Shown: positions 27,461-36,574, counted from the stretch's first letter. The stretch: 64,000 nt of DNA from CAZPUS01 sp964589825 (GCA_964589825.1 CAZPUS010000005.1:1-64000); one strand, 5' to 3'. Program-made: numbers and translations. The notes: a model not told the origin generated them from the sequence alone.

Positions 27461-28828
27461 TCACAGGTTTTCCTTGTGGAGTTTGCCGTTTTCGATCGTG
27501 AGATACACCTTTCTCATCAGTCGGTTTACTTTCTGTTCGTGTTCTCCCCACTGGATAGTTGTGTTGGGATAAATAGATGACGCCTTGATAAATGCAGGGG
27601 TTTTCAAGTTCGTTTTCTCCTGAAGTTCAGAGATTGCATCCTGCAGCTGCTGCTCTTCATCGAGCAATTTTTTTCTCTGTTCCTTGAGATCGCGCAATTT
27701 TTCGCAGTTCTCGTTGTTCAGTGTGCCTTCTGACGATACGTTGTTATTTACAAGGTTGAAGATCTCTTCTCTGCACCGGGCATCTTCCGTATTAACTTTG
27801 GTCAGTTTTTTTAAAAGCGCATAGCGTTTATTTTCCAGTTCACGGGATATGCCGATGTGAACGGTTGTCCTTACCTCGGAGTCGTTGCCTATGGTGTGTG
27901 CAACGATACCGGCCCGGGCTGAACAGAATCCGCCCACGATATTCTGTGCGGTTATCGTCCCGCCTGCATAACACTGCGAGTGTACGCTATCCTTTTCTAT
28001 TGTAATATCACGCACACTTTGAATACTGAATTGTTCGCAGTATTTAAGCGTTGTATCGGCATGTGACTCTATTTTTCCCGACTGCGCCCCGGACGCACCG
28101 CCGGTTATAGCGACATTGCCGTCAGCCTTTACAATTGCGTCTTCGAGAGATCCGTTTATTATGATATCACCGGTAGCCTTGACCTCAAATCCGCTTCGTA
28201 TCACACCATCGATGCGCAAATCACCGTAAAAATCGATATTCCCTGTCGAGTAGTCGATATCACTCACGATTTTTTTCTCTTTACGTACCTCGAAACAGTT
28301 TGGTTCGTATTCGTACACATACCCGTCCGTGGCTGCGATGAGTGTGTTTTCATCCTTTGGGGAGACCTCCACGCCAATTCCTGAGGGCAGAGCGACATCC
28401 CGTGGTTTTGACGCTTTTATCCGGTTGCCGAATACGTCGGTCCCGTCTTTGCCGAGTTTCGGCGGTATTCTTCTGAGCAATACGGTGCCCTGCTTTACAT
28501 TGAGTACTTTCTGGAGGTTGCGATGATCCACGCGTCCATTCGAGAGCTGTTTGGGCTTGCCCATTTGTGATATGTCGATAAGAGGCTCCAGACGTCCGTG
28601 CACGGGTGATCCTGCGGGTGTGCCGGAAGCCACCGGAATGAATTTATGCACGATTTTTTCGGATGCTATTTTTTCAAGGGCCGTGTTATCGATCCCATGT
28701 GTAATTCCGTGATCTGAAAGTGCTTTTAAAAGCTGCGCTTTTGCGGGATAGGGCTCATTGTCGCTTTGTGTGACGGCAATGAATGCCTTGAGCGCATCTC
28801 TGGAATGCTTAACGACTATGGAACTCAT
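27461..28828 (-). CDS. FapA / DUF342 family protein
   Basis: A 455-residue cytosolic protein. Residues about 75-330 form the DUF342 beta-helix (GTDVFGNRIKASKPRDVALP, GNIDFYGDLRIDGVIRSGFEVKATGDI, ITAQNIVGGFCSARAGIVAHTIG), followed by a helical coiled coil (340-420) and a short C-terminal beta part. FapA proteins are flagellar-assembly or cell-polarity factors in Vibrio and relatives; the function elsewhere is open. It lies upstream of the TPR-kinase-regulator operon on the same strand with a gap of about 200 bases, and near a FliN domain gene. Confidence 0.85.
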   Translation of the reverse strand: MSSIVVKHSRDALKAFIAVTQSDNEPYPAKAQLLKALSDHGITHGIDNTALEKIASEKIVHKFIPVASGTPAGSPVHGRLEPLIDISQMGKPKQLSNGRVDHRNLQKVLNVKQGTVLLRRIPPKLGKDGTDVFGNRIKASKPRDVALPSGIGVEVSPKDENTLIAATDGYVYEYEPNCFEVRKEKKIVSDIDYSTGNIDFYGDLRIDGVIRSGFEVKATGDIIINGSLEDAIVKADGNVAITGGASGAQSGKIESHADTTLKYCEQFSIQSVRDITIEKDSVHSQCYAGGTITAQNIVGGFCSARAGIVAHTIGNDSEVRTTVHIGISRELENKRYALLKKLTKVNTEDARCREEIFNLVNNNVSSEGTLNNENCEKLRDLKEQRKKLLDEEQQLQDAISELQEKTNLKTPAFIKASSIYPNTTIQWGEHEQKVNRLMRKVYLTIENGKLHKENL

Positions 28829-28953
28829 AATGTGAAAGCAACCTCATTGAGTGAACAGAACGTATTTTGTATATTCGTAATTATACTATTTGGAATTATA
28901 TTTTTCTACGTTTTTTAAGAAAAAAGCCACAGCTGTATATGTAAAGGGATATA

Positions 28954-29685
28954 GTGAAAACATGTGCCAAATGCAATACCCGTGTTCCGGATGCGTACGC
29001 GGCGGATGAGTGCCCGGTTTGTGGTGCGCCGTTTATCTATACAAGGGCGCAAAGCATCGATAATGGCATACCATGGGAACATTATTCGACGAAGGGGGTG
29101 ATCCCTGCACTTTCGCGGACGTTTTACCTTGCTCTGCTTAAACCCCGCCAGCTTTTTACAGCCGTTTCCCGAAGTTGTCGTACCGCGATGGCACTGCTTT
29201 TTGGGCTGCTGCTGGGCTGTATAGCCGGGGTAGGCAATTATTTTTCTTCCGCCGTTTTTTCCCCGGTTGAGCATCTGGGACGGTTGTTTCCCGCCATAAG
29301 CTCGTATACCGGGGGGGCTGATAATCCGGTCACGTATCTGATAATGCTTCCGATAGGAGTGTTGGCCGGAATTCTGATCGAATCGTTTTATGTACACCTT
29401 ATGTTGCTTATCACCGCAAGCAGGAAAGCCCCTTTCAACTCGACACTGCGGGTGATTTGTTATACGCAGGCAGCATCGCTACTTGCGGTATTACCTGCAG
29501 TTGGTGGTCTCGTCTCTTTCTTCTGGGGACTCTATATAACGGTACTCGGGTTGCGCCTGCTGCATAATGTATCTGCTGTACGTATAGTAATTGCGATTTT
29601 TTTGCCGTTGATGCTGATTTTGGGGCTATTTGCCCTTATTGTTACGTTTATTCTCGGGACATCACTTGGTGTGCTTTTGTCGTGA
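28954..29685 (+). CDS. Yip1-domain membrane protein with N-terminal zinc ribbon
   Basis: A 243-residue protein whose first 30 residues form a zinc ribbon (CAKCNTRVPDAYAADECPVCG), followed by a Yip1-type domain with about five transmembrane helices (ALLFGLLLGCIAGVGNYF, MLPIGVLAGILIESFYVHLML, LLAVLPAVGGLVSFFWGLY, IVIAIFLPLMLILGLFALIV). The bacterial function of Yip1 proteins is unknown. The GTG start at 28954 follows AAAGGG by 5 bases. It is transcribed away from the FapA gene and precedes the fliN-like gene by 129 bases. Confidence 0.78.
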   Translation: MKTCAKCNTRVPDAYAADECPVCGAPFIYTRAQSIDNGIPWEHYSTKGVIPALSRTFYLALLKPRQLFTAVSRSCRTAMALLFGLLLGCIAGVGNYFSSAVFSPVEHLGRLFPAISSYTGGADNPVTYLIMLPIGVLAGILIESFYVHLMLLITASRKAPFNSTLRVICYTQAASLLAVLPAVGGLVSFFWGLYITVLGLRLLHNVSAVRIVIAIFLPLMLILGLFALIVTFILGTSLGVLLS

Positions 29686-29814
29686 GTAGCGTATATGCAC
29701 CGCACAACGAAGGAAGATTCCGGTTATAGCAATTGTTGCACGGAGTAAAGAAACGGCTCGTACATGACGATACAGATAATAGATACTGCGAATCTGTAGA
29801 CAGGAACGAATACC

Positions 29815-30075
29815 ATGGCTAATGATATAAAAATGCTGCTTGACGTTACCATGCCGGTCAGCGTGCAGCTTGGACAGACAAAGATGACTGTCCGGGAGCT
29901 GCTTGAGCTGAAAAAGGGGAGTGTCGTCGAACTGACCAGAATGGCCGGAGAGTCTGTCGATATTTTTATTGGCGGAAGATTACTTGCCAAGGGTGAAGTG
30001 ACCGTCGTTGATGATAGACTCGCCATTCGTGTTGCCCAGCTTTTCGGCGAGAAGGAGAAATTCAAGCATCTGTAA
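29815..30075 (+). CDS. FliN/SpoA-domain protein (flagellar motor switch type)
   Basis: An 86-residue protein that is essentially a single SpoA domain: LLDVTMPVSVQLGQTKMTVRELLELKKGSVVEL followed by AGESVDIFIGGRLLAKGEVTVVDDRLAIRV. This is the C-ring domain of FliN, which forms the flagellar rotor switch with FliM and FliG. FliN is usually longer (about 110-140 residues), so this is a minimal form. No other flagellar structural gene is adjacent. A type III secretion homologue is possible but less likely given its isolation. Confidence 0.88.
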   Translation: MANDIKMLLDVTMPVSVQLGQTKMTVRELLELKKGSVVELTRMAGESVDIFIGGRLLAKGEVTVVDDRLAIRVAQLFGEKEKFKHL

Positions 30076-30105
30076 AGACACGCCGCATTAGAATAGGGCA
30101 GGGGG

Positions 30106-31185
30106 CTAAAATCTTACGATACAGCTGATTCGGGCAGGCGAGGCTGAAGGGGCGGAGAAGATAAACGCATAGTCGATACGTATGCTGCGGTATTCAAGGC
30201 CCGCACCGACCGTAAAGTTCTGCGCCGAATATCCGCCGCGTAACGAAAGTGCATCAAAATAGCGTGCCTCAATTCCGGTAAAATAAGAAGGCAGAAATGC
30301 GGTCGTCGAGTCTGAAGAGGTGTGTGTGCGGGAGATTTTTTCCCGGAGGCTGCGCCTGATCGCACCGCATACAAGCCAGTCCGCATGAAGGAAGCCGCTT
30401 TTGTCCTGGTACGAAATACCGTATAATTCGGTATGATAAATCGGCTCTTCGTATTGAAAAGGAGAGTTGAGCCACGTCATCTTTGTTGGGAGCGCATCTT
30501 TTATGCTGAAACCCAGATGGACCTGACGTTTTATGGTTCTGCTCTTAAAGTCATAATCGAGTGCCACGCGGAGCAGGGCACCGAGATCGCAGTTTACATA
30601 CGCGCCTGCGTGCTGTGTGTTGCTAAAATTTATTGAGTGATAATATGATTTGATATTGCATCCTGCCGCGATTTCGAGTGGCAGCGGTAATTGTTCTATC
30701 CTTGAAATACGATATACCGGTATTTCATAAGCCTGTGCAAGAGTAATAAGCCCGTAATGATGCGTGTCTCTGAAGTATCCGTGTGCCATGCCGTCGGAAC
30801 GTTCCCCCGGATCAAGTGACGGGAAACGTGGGATATCACCGCTGAGGAATACGGAATAGAGTGCCCCGAAGTTAAAGGTATTCTCCATCGATGCAACAAG
30901 CGCAGCGGATGCGTGCTGAGATATATTACCGTAAAGCGATGCGCCTTCAATTCCTATTTCATGCGATGAAACAAGGGCCGCAGCCGCCGGATTGTCGTGG
31001 ATCGAGAATGCATCAGCGGCAACTGCTACGGCACAATCCCCCATACCAAGTGCTCGTGCGCCGACCGGCAGCTGCACCAGAGGGGCGGAATACAGAAGTG
31101 TGTCACCGCTGTATACGGTTGAAAACGCGCATAGTATCAGGGCGCACAGAGACGTAATGCAGGAAGGGCTTCTGCGCACGGGCAC
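30106..31185 (-). CDS. PorV/UPF0164-type outer-membrane barrel protein
   Basis: A 359-residue protein with a signal peptide (ITSLCALILCAFSTVYSG). The mature start LPVGARALGMGDCAVAVAADAFSIHDNPAAAA is the conserved hatch segment of PorV/UPF0164 proteins, a FadL-like fold found in FCB bacteria and spirochaetes. The chain ends in ARISCIVRF with a terminal phenylalanine. PorV acts as an outer-membrane shuttle in type IX secretion, but homologues also occur without that system. It follows the yjbQ-like gene by 4 bases. It is a second PorV-like protein besides the fusion at 13.1 kb. Confidence 0.78.
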   Translation of the reverse strand: MPVRRSPSCITSLCALILCAFSTVYSGDTLLYSAPLVQLPVGARALGMGDCAVAVAADAFSIHDNPAAAALVSSHEIGIEGASLYGNISQHASAALVASMENTFNFGALYSVFLSGDIPRFPSLDPGERSDGMAHGYFRDTHHYGLITLAQAYEIPVYRISRIEQLPLPLEIAAGCNIKSYYHSINFSNTQHAGAYVNCDLGALLRVALDYDFKSRTIKRQVHLGFSIKDALPTKMTWLNSPFQYEEPIYHTELYGISYQDKSGFLHADWLVCGAIRRSLREKISRTHTSSDSTTAFLPSYFTGIEARYFDALSLRGGYSAQNFTVGAGLEYRSIRIDYAFIFSAPSASPARISCIVRF

Positions 31186-31189
31186 TCTC

Positions 31190-31594
31190 CTATTCTCCGA
31201 TTACGGTTACGTGTGCCCGTCTGGTACGCGGTCCGTCGTATTCACAAAAATAGATGCTCTGCCAGGTACCGAGAACCAGCTTTCCTCCCTGTACCGGTAC
31301 CGTAACACTCAGTCCCGTAAGGCTTGTCTTTATATGACTGTCGGAGTTTCCCTCACTATGTGAATACCCCGCATGCGCGGGTACGATTGCCGAAAAGGTG
31401 CGCTCTATATCCGCCGCAACATCAGGATCCGCATTTTCATTTATGGTGATGCCGGCAGTCGTGTGAGTACTCGATACACAGCAGATACCCTCTGAAAAAA
31501 AGATCTTTTCAAGTGCATCCTGCACCTGAGCAGTGATGTCGACAAGTACGATCCGTTTTGAGGTTGGAATGGTGATGGATGTGTGGGTAACCAT
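31190..31594 (-). CDS. YjbQ/UPF0047 family protein
   Basis: A 134-residue protein with the full family pattern: GICCVSSTHTTAGITINENADPDV, AGYSHSEGNSDSHIKTSLTG and GTWQSIYFCEYDGPR. E. coli YjbQ has weak thiamine-phosphate synthase activity. The conserved Cys/His set suggests metal binding, but the physiological role is unsettled. It is probably co-transcribed with the PorV-like gene, with a 4-base gap; this pairing has no obvious functional logic. Confidence 0.92.
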   Translation of the reverse strand: MVTHTSITIPTSKRIVLVDITAQVQDALEKIFFSEGICCVSSTHTTAGITINENADPDVAADIERTFSAIVPAHAGYSHSEGNSDSHIKTSLTGLSVTVPVQGGKLVLGTWQSIYFCEYDGPRTRRAHVTVIGE

Positions 31595-31905
31595 ATCGTC
31601 TGTTTTCCTTCTTATAAATGGTCAATTGCATATACGTTCGTGCAGCGCTGACTGGGGAACGGGGTTTTATCTAATCGTGGAAAAAAGAACATGTAAGAGA
31701 TTCGCGTGCCGGATTTTTTACGCACTGAAGGCATAGATGAAAGGCTCGGTAACCAATAGGCGTCTCACTGCATACATCGGGGTGATATGGCAGAATGCAA
31801 CGCGCGTGCATTAAAAACAGACGGTATTTACAGCGTCAGTGTCGAACCGTTTATTCAAATTGTGCTGCAAGGCGAGTCTCGCACACAATCGGCCTCTTGC
31901 TGCGG
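31595..31905. other. Intergenic region, no gene seen
   Basis: These 311 bases separate the yjbQ-like gene from the M23 peptidase gene. No frame has both a start signal and coding-like composition, and no clear terminator or RNA structure was found by eye. Confidence 0.5.
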
Positions 31906-32835
31906 CTAATCGGTCAATGTATCTATAGGTAAAATATAATAAATAGGATTGACATGCCTGCCCGATTTGATTACTTCGTAATGTAGATGAGGACCGGTGG
32001 TCAGCCCGGTATTTCCTACGTATCCTATAATATCGCCGCGTTTAACGAGTTCTCCCTTTTTTACCAGTGCTTTATTTAAATGTGCGTATCCGGAGGTAAA
32101 TCCGGACTGGTAATGACGGATATATACTAATACTCCATAGCGCGGTTTTTCTCCGACATATTTTACAACACCGTCACCGGTTGCACGAACGGGTGCCCAG
32201 GGGGCATTTGAAATGTCTAAACCTTCGTGAAACGAGCGTACGCCGAATATCGGATGAATCCTCCATCCATATGTGCTTGTGATTCTGCCACCAGTAGGGG
32301 GGATGGAAGGACGGTCGGAAAAAAGTCGATACTGTGTATTTACGTACTCTTTAATTTCACCGACGCATTGATGTTCCAGGCGGATTTTTCGCTGTAGTTT
32401 TTTAGTGCGATTCACAAGCGCCTGTGCGTTCTGAAGATGCGGGTTACTCAATTGAGTATGCACCAGATGAGCCATGTCCGGAACACCGCCGGTACCGACT
32501 TCGCGTATCTGGGCGTCTATTGGGTTGAGTCCGAATACACGTCTGGCTCTTTCATCAAAGCATACGATCTTATCCGTCTGTTGGCTGGCCCGCTCGATAT
32601 CGTCTTTGATGGTTGCATATTTCTGTGTGAGCCTCGATAATTTTTTTTCCTGCTGTTGGAGTTTATGCGTGTGAAATGTGAATGTGCCGAGCTGGACGCC
32701 GAAATGTACTACCCCCCCGATGCCTGCGATGCAAAACAGAACAAGCCCAATAAGCAGAGAGGCGGGCAGTGCCATTCTGCGCGTCTCCTGCTTTTGCTGA
32801 TCGAGAAGTAATATGGTAAATTTGGAAGTGTTCAT
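31906..32835 (-). CDS. M23 family metallopeptidase with membrane anchor and coiled coil
   Basis: A 309-residue inner-membrane protein with its catalytic part in the periplasm. It has one N-terminal transmembrane helix (SLLIGLVLFCIAGIGGVVHFGV), a coiled coil (residues 55-100) and a LytM/M23 domain (180-300). Zinc ligands are visible in SFHEGLDISN, the intervening GYAHLNK and HLHYEVIKSGRHVNP. All ligands are present, so it should be an active endopeptidase cutting peptidoglycan crosslinks, rather than a pseudo-enzyme of the EnvC/NlpD type. Confidence 0.88.
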   Translation of the reverse strand: MNTSKFTILLLDQQKQETRRMALPASLLIGLVLFCIAGIGGVVHFGVQLGTFTFHTHKLQQQEKKLSRLTQKYATIKDDIERASQQTDKIVCFDERARRVFGLNPIDAQIREVGTGGVPDMAHLVHTQLSNPHLQNAQALVNRTKKLQRKIRLEHQCVGEIKEYVNTQYRLFSDRPSIPPTGGRITSTYGWRIHPIFGVRSFHEGLDISNAPWAPVRATGDGVVKYVGEKPRYGVLVYIRHYQSGFTSGYAHLNKALVKKGELVKRGDIIGYVGNTGLTTGPHLHYEVIKSGRHVNPIYYILPIDTLTD

Positions 32836-32920
32836 GTAATTTTGGGGCTTTCTTAATATATAGATGCATTATGGCATCGTTAAAAAAGAAAATTAAAATA
32901 GCATAATGACACGAAAAAAA

Positions 32921-34198
32921 TCAATACGTTGCGCATTTTTCCGACTTTTGAGGGAAATAGATATCGTACTTAATACCGCTGTGAGGGGTGGTAATAACCT
33001 CAAGAAATGCATGCTGATTGTGCAGATATGTATATGCATGATGAATTCCGAGTTTCTTTTCGGCTTCTGAAAATGTGTTGCTGTTGCACGGTGTGACAAT
33101 ACGGCTGCCGGTTTCTACCCTGAGCTTATCAGTATGCAGTATGATGGAACATCTGAGGCATTGTTGTTCATTACTGAGCAATTCGTGTTTTTTAATAAAA
33201 TCGGCGTCAAGCGAAATATCATCATCTGCAAATACCAGTGTGGCGGCCTGTTCTATATTGCTGCATGCTTTCATTGCAAGCGTAATTAAAGCCTTGTATA
33301 TTTGGACTCTGTCGGCATAGACCATATGCAGATCGGAATGAAGAAATTTATTGACCACGATATTTTTATCGAGGGTGTTTTTTATCAACTCGATTACCTC
33401 GTCGATTATCGATTCCAGATCCACCCTGACAGGTTTTTCTTCATTGGCCTGCATTTTTTTCATCAACTGCCGGGCCAGGTGGGACGTCGTCTTTGAGGCG
33501 TTAAGGATCTCGCCGCAGCAGCGACGTGCAGAGGTGTCTCCATCGGCGAAGTATTTTTTCTGAATGATGTCGGTATAGCCTACTATGACACCCATTTTAT
33601 TGGTGATGTCGTTGCCCATATTGTGCAGCATAGTGGCCAGTTTTTCATTGTTTTGAGCCTGGACGATGTGTTTTTCGAGTTTTGCCCGGGCCTGCTGCTG
33701 ACGCTTGTAGGAGGATATGTCAACAATGATTCCTCTGGAGCCGCAGAAACCGGTGGCTACGCCTTTTCTTGTGTCTATTTTGCCAGGATCGTATATTCCT
33801 TCCGCGGATATAAGAAAAACTCGAACGATTTCATCGCTGGCTCCGGTCAGGGGATTCTTGAGGGTCAACTCGAGATTGTGGGTCATGCGATTTTGTCTTC
33901 GACGTTCATCAAAGAGCTTTGGCGCATTTTCCGACCCCGTGGTTTTATTTTTATATTTGGGCAGTACGTGTGCCCGGCTGACTTGTTTGTATATTGGTTC
34001 GGGGAAGAGAACGGAAAAGTGTTGCCCGCATACCTCTGCAGGATCTACATCGAGGAGTTTGCGAATTCCGGCTGACATAAAGGATATTATGCCGTTTTCA
34101 TCCAGCACATAGCAGATAATCGACTCGAGAGTAGTAAAATCGGTGGGTGCGGATGAAAGCGAATGTGTCGCACATTGCGGTCGCGAAGAGCTATTCAT
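32921..34198 (-). CDS. PAS-domain histidine kinase-like protein with degenerate kinase domain
   Basis: About 425 residues. A PAS domain (20-155) contains IICYVLDENGIISFMSAGIRKLLDVDPAEV. A HisKA-like helix follows with TMLHNMGNDITNKMGVIVGY, which keeps a His but not the usual HExxN/HDFNN pattern. The HATPase region (270-420) has ALITLAMKACSN at the N-box position but lacks recognisable DxGxG and GxGLGL motifs, so autophosphorylation is doubtful. It may be a phosphotransfer or dimerisation partner. ATG at 34198 is preferred over the upstream 34216 start because a sigma-70 promoter (34207-34235) covers that upstream codon. Confidence 0.65.
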   Translation of the reverse strand: MNSSSRPQCATHSLSSAPTDFTTLESIICYVLDENGIISFMSAGIRKLLDVDPAEVCGQHFSVLFPEPIYKQVSRAHVLPKYKNKTTGSENAPKLFDERRRQNRMTHNLELTLKNPLTGASDEIVRVFLISAEGIYDPGKIDTRKGVATGFCGSRGIIVDISSYKRQQQARAKLEKHIVQAQNNEKLATMLHNMGNDITNKMGVIVGYTDIIQKKYFADGDTSARRCCGEILNASKTTSHLARQLMKKMQANEEKPVRVDLESIIDEVIELIKNTLDKNIVVNKFLHSDLHMVYADRVQIYKALITLAMKACSNIEQAATLVFADDDISLDADFIKKHELLSNEQQCLRCSIILHTDKLRVETGSRIVTPCNSNTFSEAEKKLGIHHAYTYLHNQHAFLEVITTPHSGIKYDIYFPQKSEKCATY

Positions 34199-34206
34199 AG
34201 TAATAA

Positions 34207-34235
34207 AGTATATCATAATTGTACTCAGAAGTCAA
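34207..34235 (-). promoter_or_regulatory. Sigma-70 promoter giving an apparently leaderless mRNA
   Basis: On the minus strand TTGACT (34230-34235) and TATACT (34207-34212) are spaced by exactly 17 bases. The expected start of transcription is about 34198-34201, at or next to the ATG at 34198, leaving no room for a ribosome-binding site. The promoter lies between, and slightly overlaps, the Rpn remnant and the PAS protein gene. Confidence 0.75.
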
Positions 34236-34558
34236 GGATCGAAGTTTTTGCAAGGTTCTAGCCTTGAGCGGATGGACAGATTATATCCTGGCAACTGCCT
34301 GACAAATGTCTGTAGCAAAAACGTAGAACGGATCGATAGATGATGCACGATATCACTGAAATGCTCTTCGAGTTCCTTGTCGATGTATGAATCTTTTATT
34401 ATCTGCAGGGTGTCGAGATCACATGTTTTTACCAGCGCATGGGGGAGATAGTGCTGGATAAAGGACCGTGCGACGTCTTTTCTGCCCATCGCGTCCTTGA
34501 AGAATTTATCATGCGGCTTGTTGATAAAGTACCTGTCCATATCAGCATAATACATCAT
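34232..34558 (-). pseudogene. Remnant of an Rpn-family (PD-(D/E)XK) recombination-promoting nuclease
   Basis: The first 65 residues read HDKFFKDAMGRKDVARSFIQHYL, VKTCDLDTLQIIKDSYIDKEL and EEHFSDIVHHL, matching the N-terminus of Rpn/transposase-31 proteins up to the metal-binding Asp. Normal family members continue for about 200 more residues with the rest of the nuclease core. Here the frame runs into 40 unrelated residues and stops. The gene is truncated or frameshifted and probably dead. Rpn genes are mobile and often left as fragments. Confidence 0.7.
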
Positions 34559-34601
34559 GTCGCTACTTTTTCAAAGCGACATGAACAATTGCTTGAAACA
34601 A

Positions 34602-35477
34602 TTATGCATTTCGCAGCATTATCGTGTTTCTGGTCACCTGTGCTTGTCGAGCCACCACATCGCATTTAGCAAGAAAGAGATAGTAGATATTTTTCCCGGT
34701 GTCGGAAAGTGACTCATAATTGCCCTGCCCTTTGCTGATAACCATGTCGGCACGTGCATACGCATCACTGAACGCAGCGTTATCGGATGGAAGTACCGTG
34801 CCGGGGCATGGTGATCCGCTCTCTATAACCTGTGCGCACTTGTCCAGACCGACCATACGTGCGTCTTCAACCAGAGCATCGTTTATAACAGGAGCGGAGC
34901 GTACTGCAAAGATAATTTCCTTGTCCGGGTAAATCTGCAGGATGGTCTCGATGCATGCTCTGTCGAATACGATTTCACCTGCATTGTCACCAAGATAAAG
35001 AAGCGTACTCGATTTTTCTAGTGCGGTGCGGAACGCCTCAAACATAAAATGCGGGTTTTTCGTGCCGAAGCGGTTTTCGAGAAGGGTATATAGTTTTTGT
35101 TCAATGCCCTCACTGTTGCGGGTTCCGTCAACCCCGAAATCGATGATGTTGCCGATAATTGCCAGCTCAACTGCTTCACACAGAGGATCAGTGGCTTTAT
35201 GGATGAGTTTTTTAAGTGTTGGGTAGAGTTGTAGCGCGTGTTCATTGCTGTGGCGTTTTTGCTCCGCATAGAGATCGTGTATGCCGGTATGTGCAATGAC
35301 TACATCGTAAAACATCCTGGCGGTTTCCGGGGGGGAGGTGTTGAGATCGATTTCGGGAATCATCGCTGCGATGTCGTCGAGTATTTTTTTACGTGTGCTC
35401 TCGTCACAGCCAGCAAGTGCAGAGGCGGAAAGCATTTGTTTGAAAAAACATGGTATACAGTCAAGAAACGTTCTCAT
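34602..35477 (-). CDS. DUF89 / ARMT1-like damage-control phosphatase family protein
   Basis: A 291-residue protein. An N-terminal helical part holds CIPCFFKQ, whose two cysteines are typical of the archaeal/bacterial DUF89 subtype. The metal site is in LGDNAGEIVFDR (about 180-192) and SKGQGNYESLSD near 255. Family members are metal-dependent phosphatases acting on damaged or toxic sugar phosphates and related metabolites; the substrate here is unknown. GTG at 35486 is in frame, but ATG at 35477 is 8 bases after AAGG and gives the usual MRTFLDCIPC start. It follows the radical SAM gene on the same strand after 137 bases. Confidence 0.85.
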   Translation of the reverse strand: MRTFLDCIPCFFKQMLSASALAGCDESTRKKILDDIAAMIPEIDLNTSPPETARMFYDVVIAHTGIHDLYAEQKRHSNEHALQLYPTLKKLIHKATDPLCEAVELAIIGNIIDFGVDGTRNSEGIEQKLYTLLENRFGTKNPHFMFEAFRTALEKSSTLLYLGDNAGEIVFDRACIETILQIYPDKEIIFAVRSAPVINDALVEDARMVGLDKCAQVIESGSPCPGTVLPSDNAAFSDAYARADMVISKGQGNYESLSDTGKNIYYLFLAKCDVVARQAQVTRNTIMLRNA

Positions 35478-35614
35478 TAATAACACCTTTTTCCGTATAA
35501 TGTACAGGATCGTTTTGTGAAAAGCGGCGTTGTATATCGAGCGATGGTATTATCAGTACGGATTAGCGCGGCGTTCATCAAAACAACCCATCAATTTGGG
35601 TCAGACTCAGAACA

Positions 35615-36559
35615 TCAGGATTGCGGGTAGAAATAGGTTTTATTTTCGTGTTGTTTTGTCGTGATTTCATCGTGCTGCATAAGACGGGTCACGTGTTTTA
35701 TCGCTTCATTTCGGTGAATGCCGAGGCCGGCCGCAATATCTTCGATCGTGCAGGGACGCCGCAAGATGAGCTCCCGTACCGATGAGACGTCTCCTGATGT
35801 CGCAGCCGGGGAATCGCTCTGTGGCGTCTGCGCAATGATTTCGGTGGGTACGGGAAAACGTGTGGCGATTTCTTCGAGTTTGTCACGCGATGCGGGAAAG
35901 GCAAAGCTGTAGGCTGGAGGCCGCGCGACAGTGTTCAGCTGACACTTGTCGGGTGCGATACGGCTGACATGCGTAATCAGTTTTTTCACCTGGTCGGTTG
36001 TGGTATTGACCCCGCCCAGAAAAAAAATCTCAAGCCAGAGTTTACCCCTGAATTGTGAGCTGAACTCGGCAAGCCCGGTGACGACATCGTTAAAACGAAG
36101 CCCGGAATGAGGATGGTTAATGTAAGAAAAACCTGCTTCATCGGGTGCATCCAGGGAAGGGATGACAAGGTCCGCCTGTCCGAGTGCCGTCTGCACTTCT
36201 CTGTCCCAGAGCAGCGAACTGTTGGTGATCACCGCAACCGGGATGTCGCTTATCTCTTTTATGTGTGAGATGCACTCGCCGATTTTACTGTGCAGAGTAG
36301 GCTCTCCCGATCCGGAAAATGTGATATAATCGGGTGCGGGGGTCTGTGAAAGTGCGTGCGAAAGCTGTTGATATACCGGCTCCAGCGGGACCAGTTCGCT
36401 GCGGCGTATGACCTGCTTTTTCGTCGGTCCCAGCTGACAGTAAATGCAGTCGAACGTACACGTCTTTAACGGTGTGACGTCTATTCCAAGTGAACGACCG
36501 AGTCTGCGGGAGTAGACCGGACCAAAAATATAGCGCGTCTCTGAATGGGATTCATTCAT
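35615..36559 (-). CDS. Radical SAM protein with C-terminal winged helix
   Basis: A 314-residue protein. The [4Fe-4S]/SAM site is CTFDCIYC (Cys-x3-Cys-x2-Cys, near residue 34), followed by SGSGEPTLH (GGE-type motif) and NSSLLWDREV. The C-terminal 70 residues form a small winged-helix domain (CTIEDIAAGLGIHRNEAIKHVTRLM). It belongs to the COG0731-like set often found beside NifX and Mrp genes; the reaction is not known. It starts 15 bases after the NifX-type gene and is probably the last core member of the cofactor operon. Confidence 0.85.
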   Translation of the reverse strand: MNESHSETRYIFGPVYSRRLGRSLGIDVTPLKTCTFDCIYCQLGPTKKQVIRRSELVPLEPVYQQLSHALSQTPAPDYITFSGSGEPTLHSKIGECISHIKEISDIPVAVITNSSLLWDREVQTALGQADLVIPSLDAPDEAGFSYINHPHSGLRFNDVVTGLAEFSSQFRGKLWLEIFFLGGVNTTTDQVKKLITHVSRIAPDKCQLNTVARPPAYSFAFPASRDKLEEIATRFPVPTEIIAQTPQSDSPAATSGDVSSVRELILRRPCTIEDIAAGLGIHRNEAIKHVTRLMQHDEITTKQHENKTYFYPQS

Positions 36560-36574
36560 AATGCGGTATCTCCG

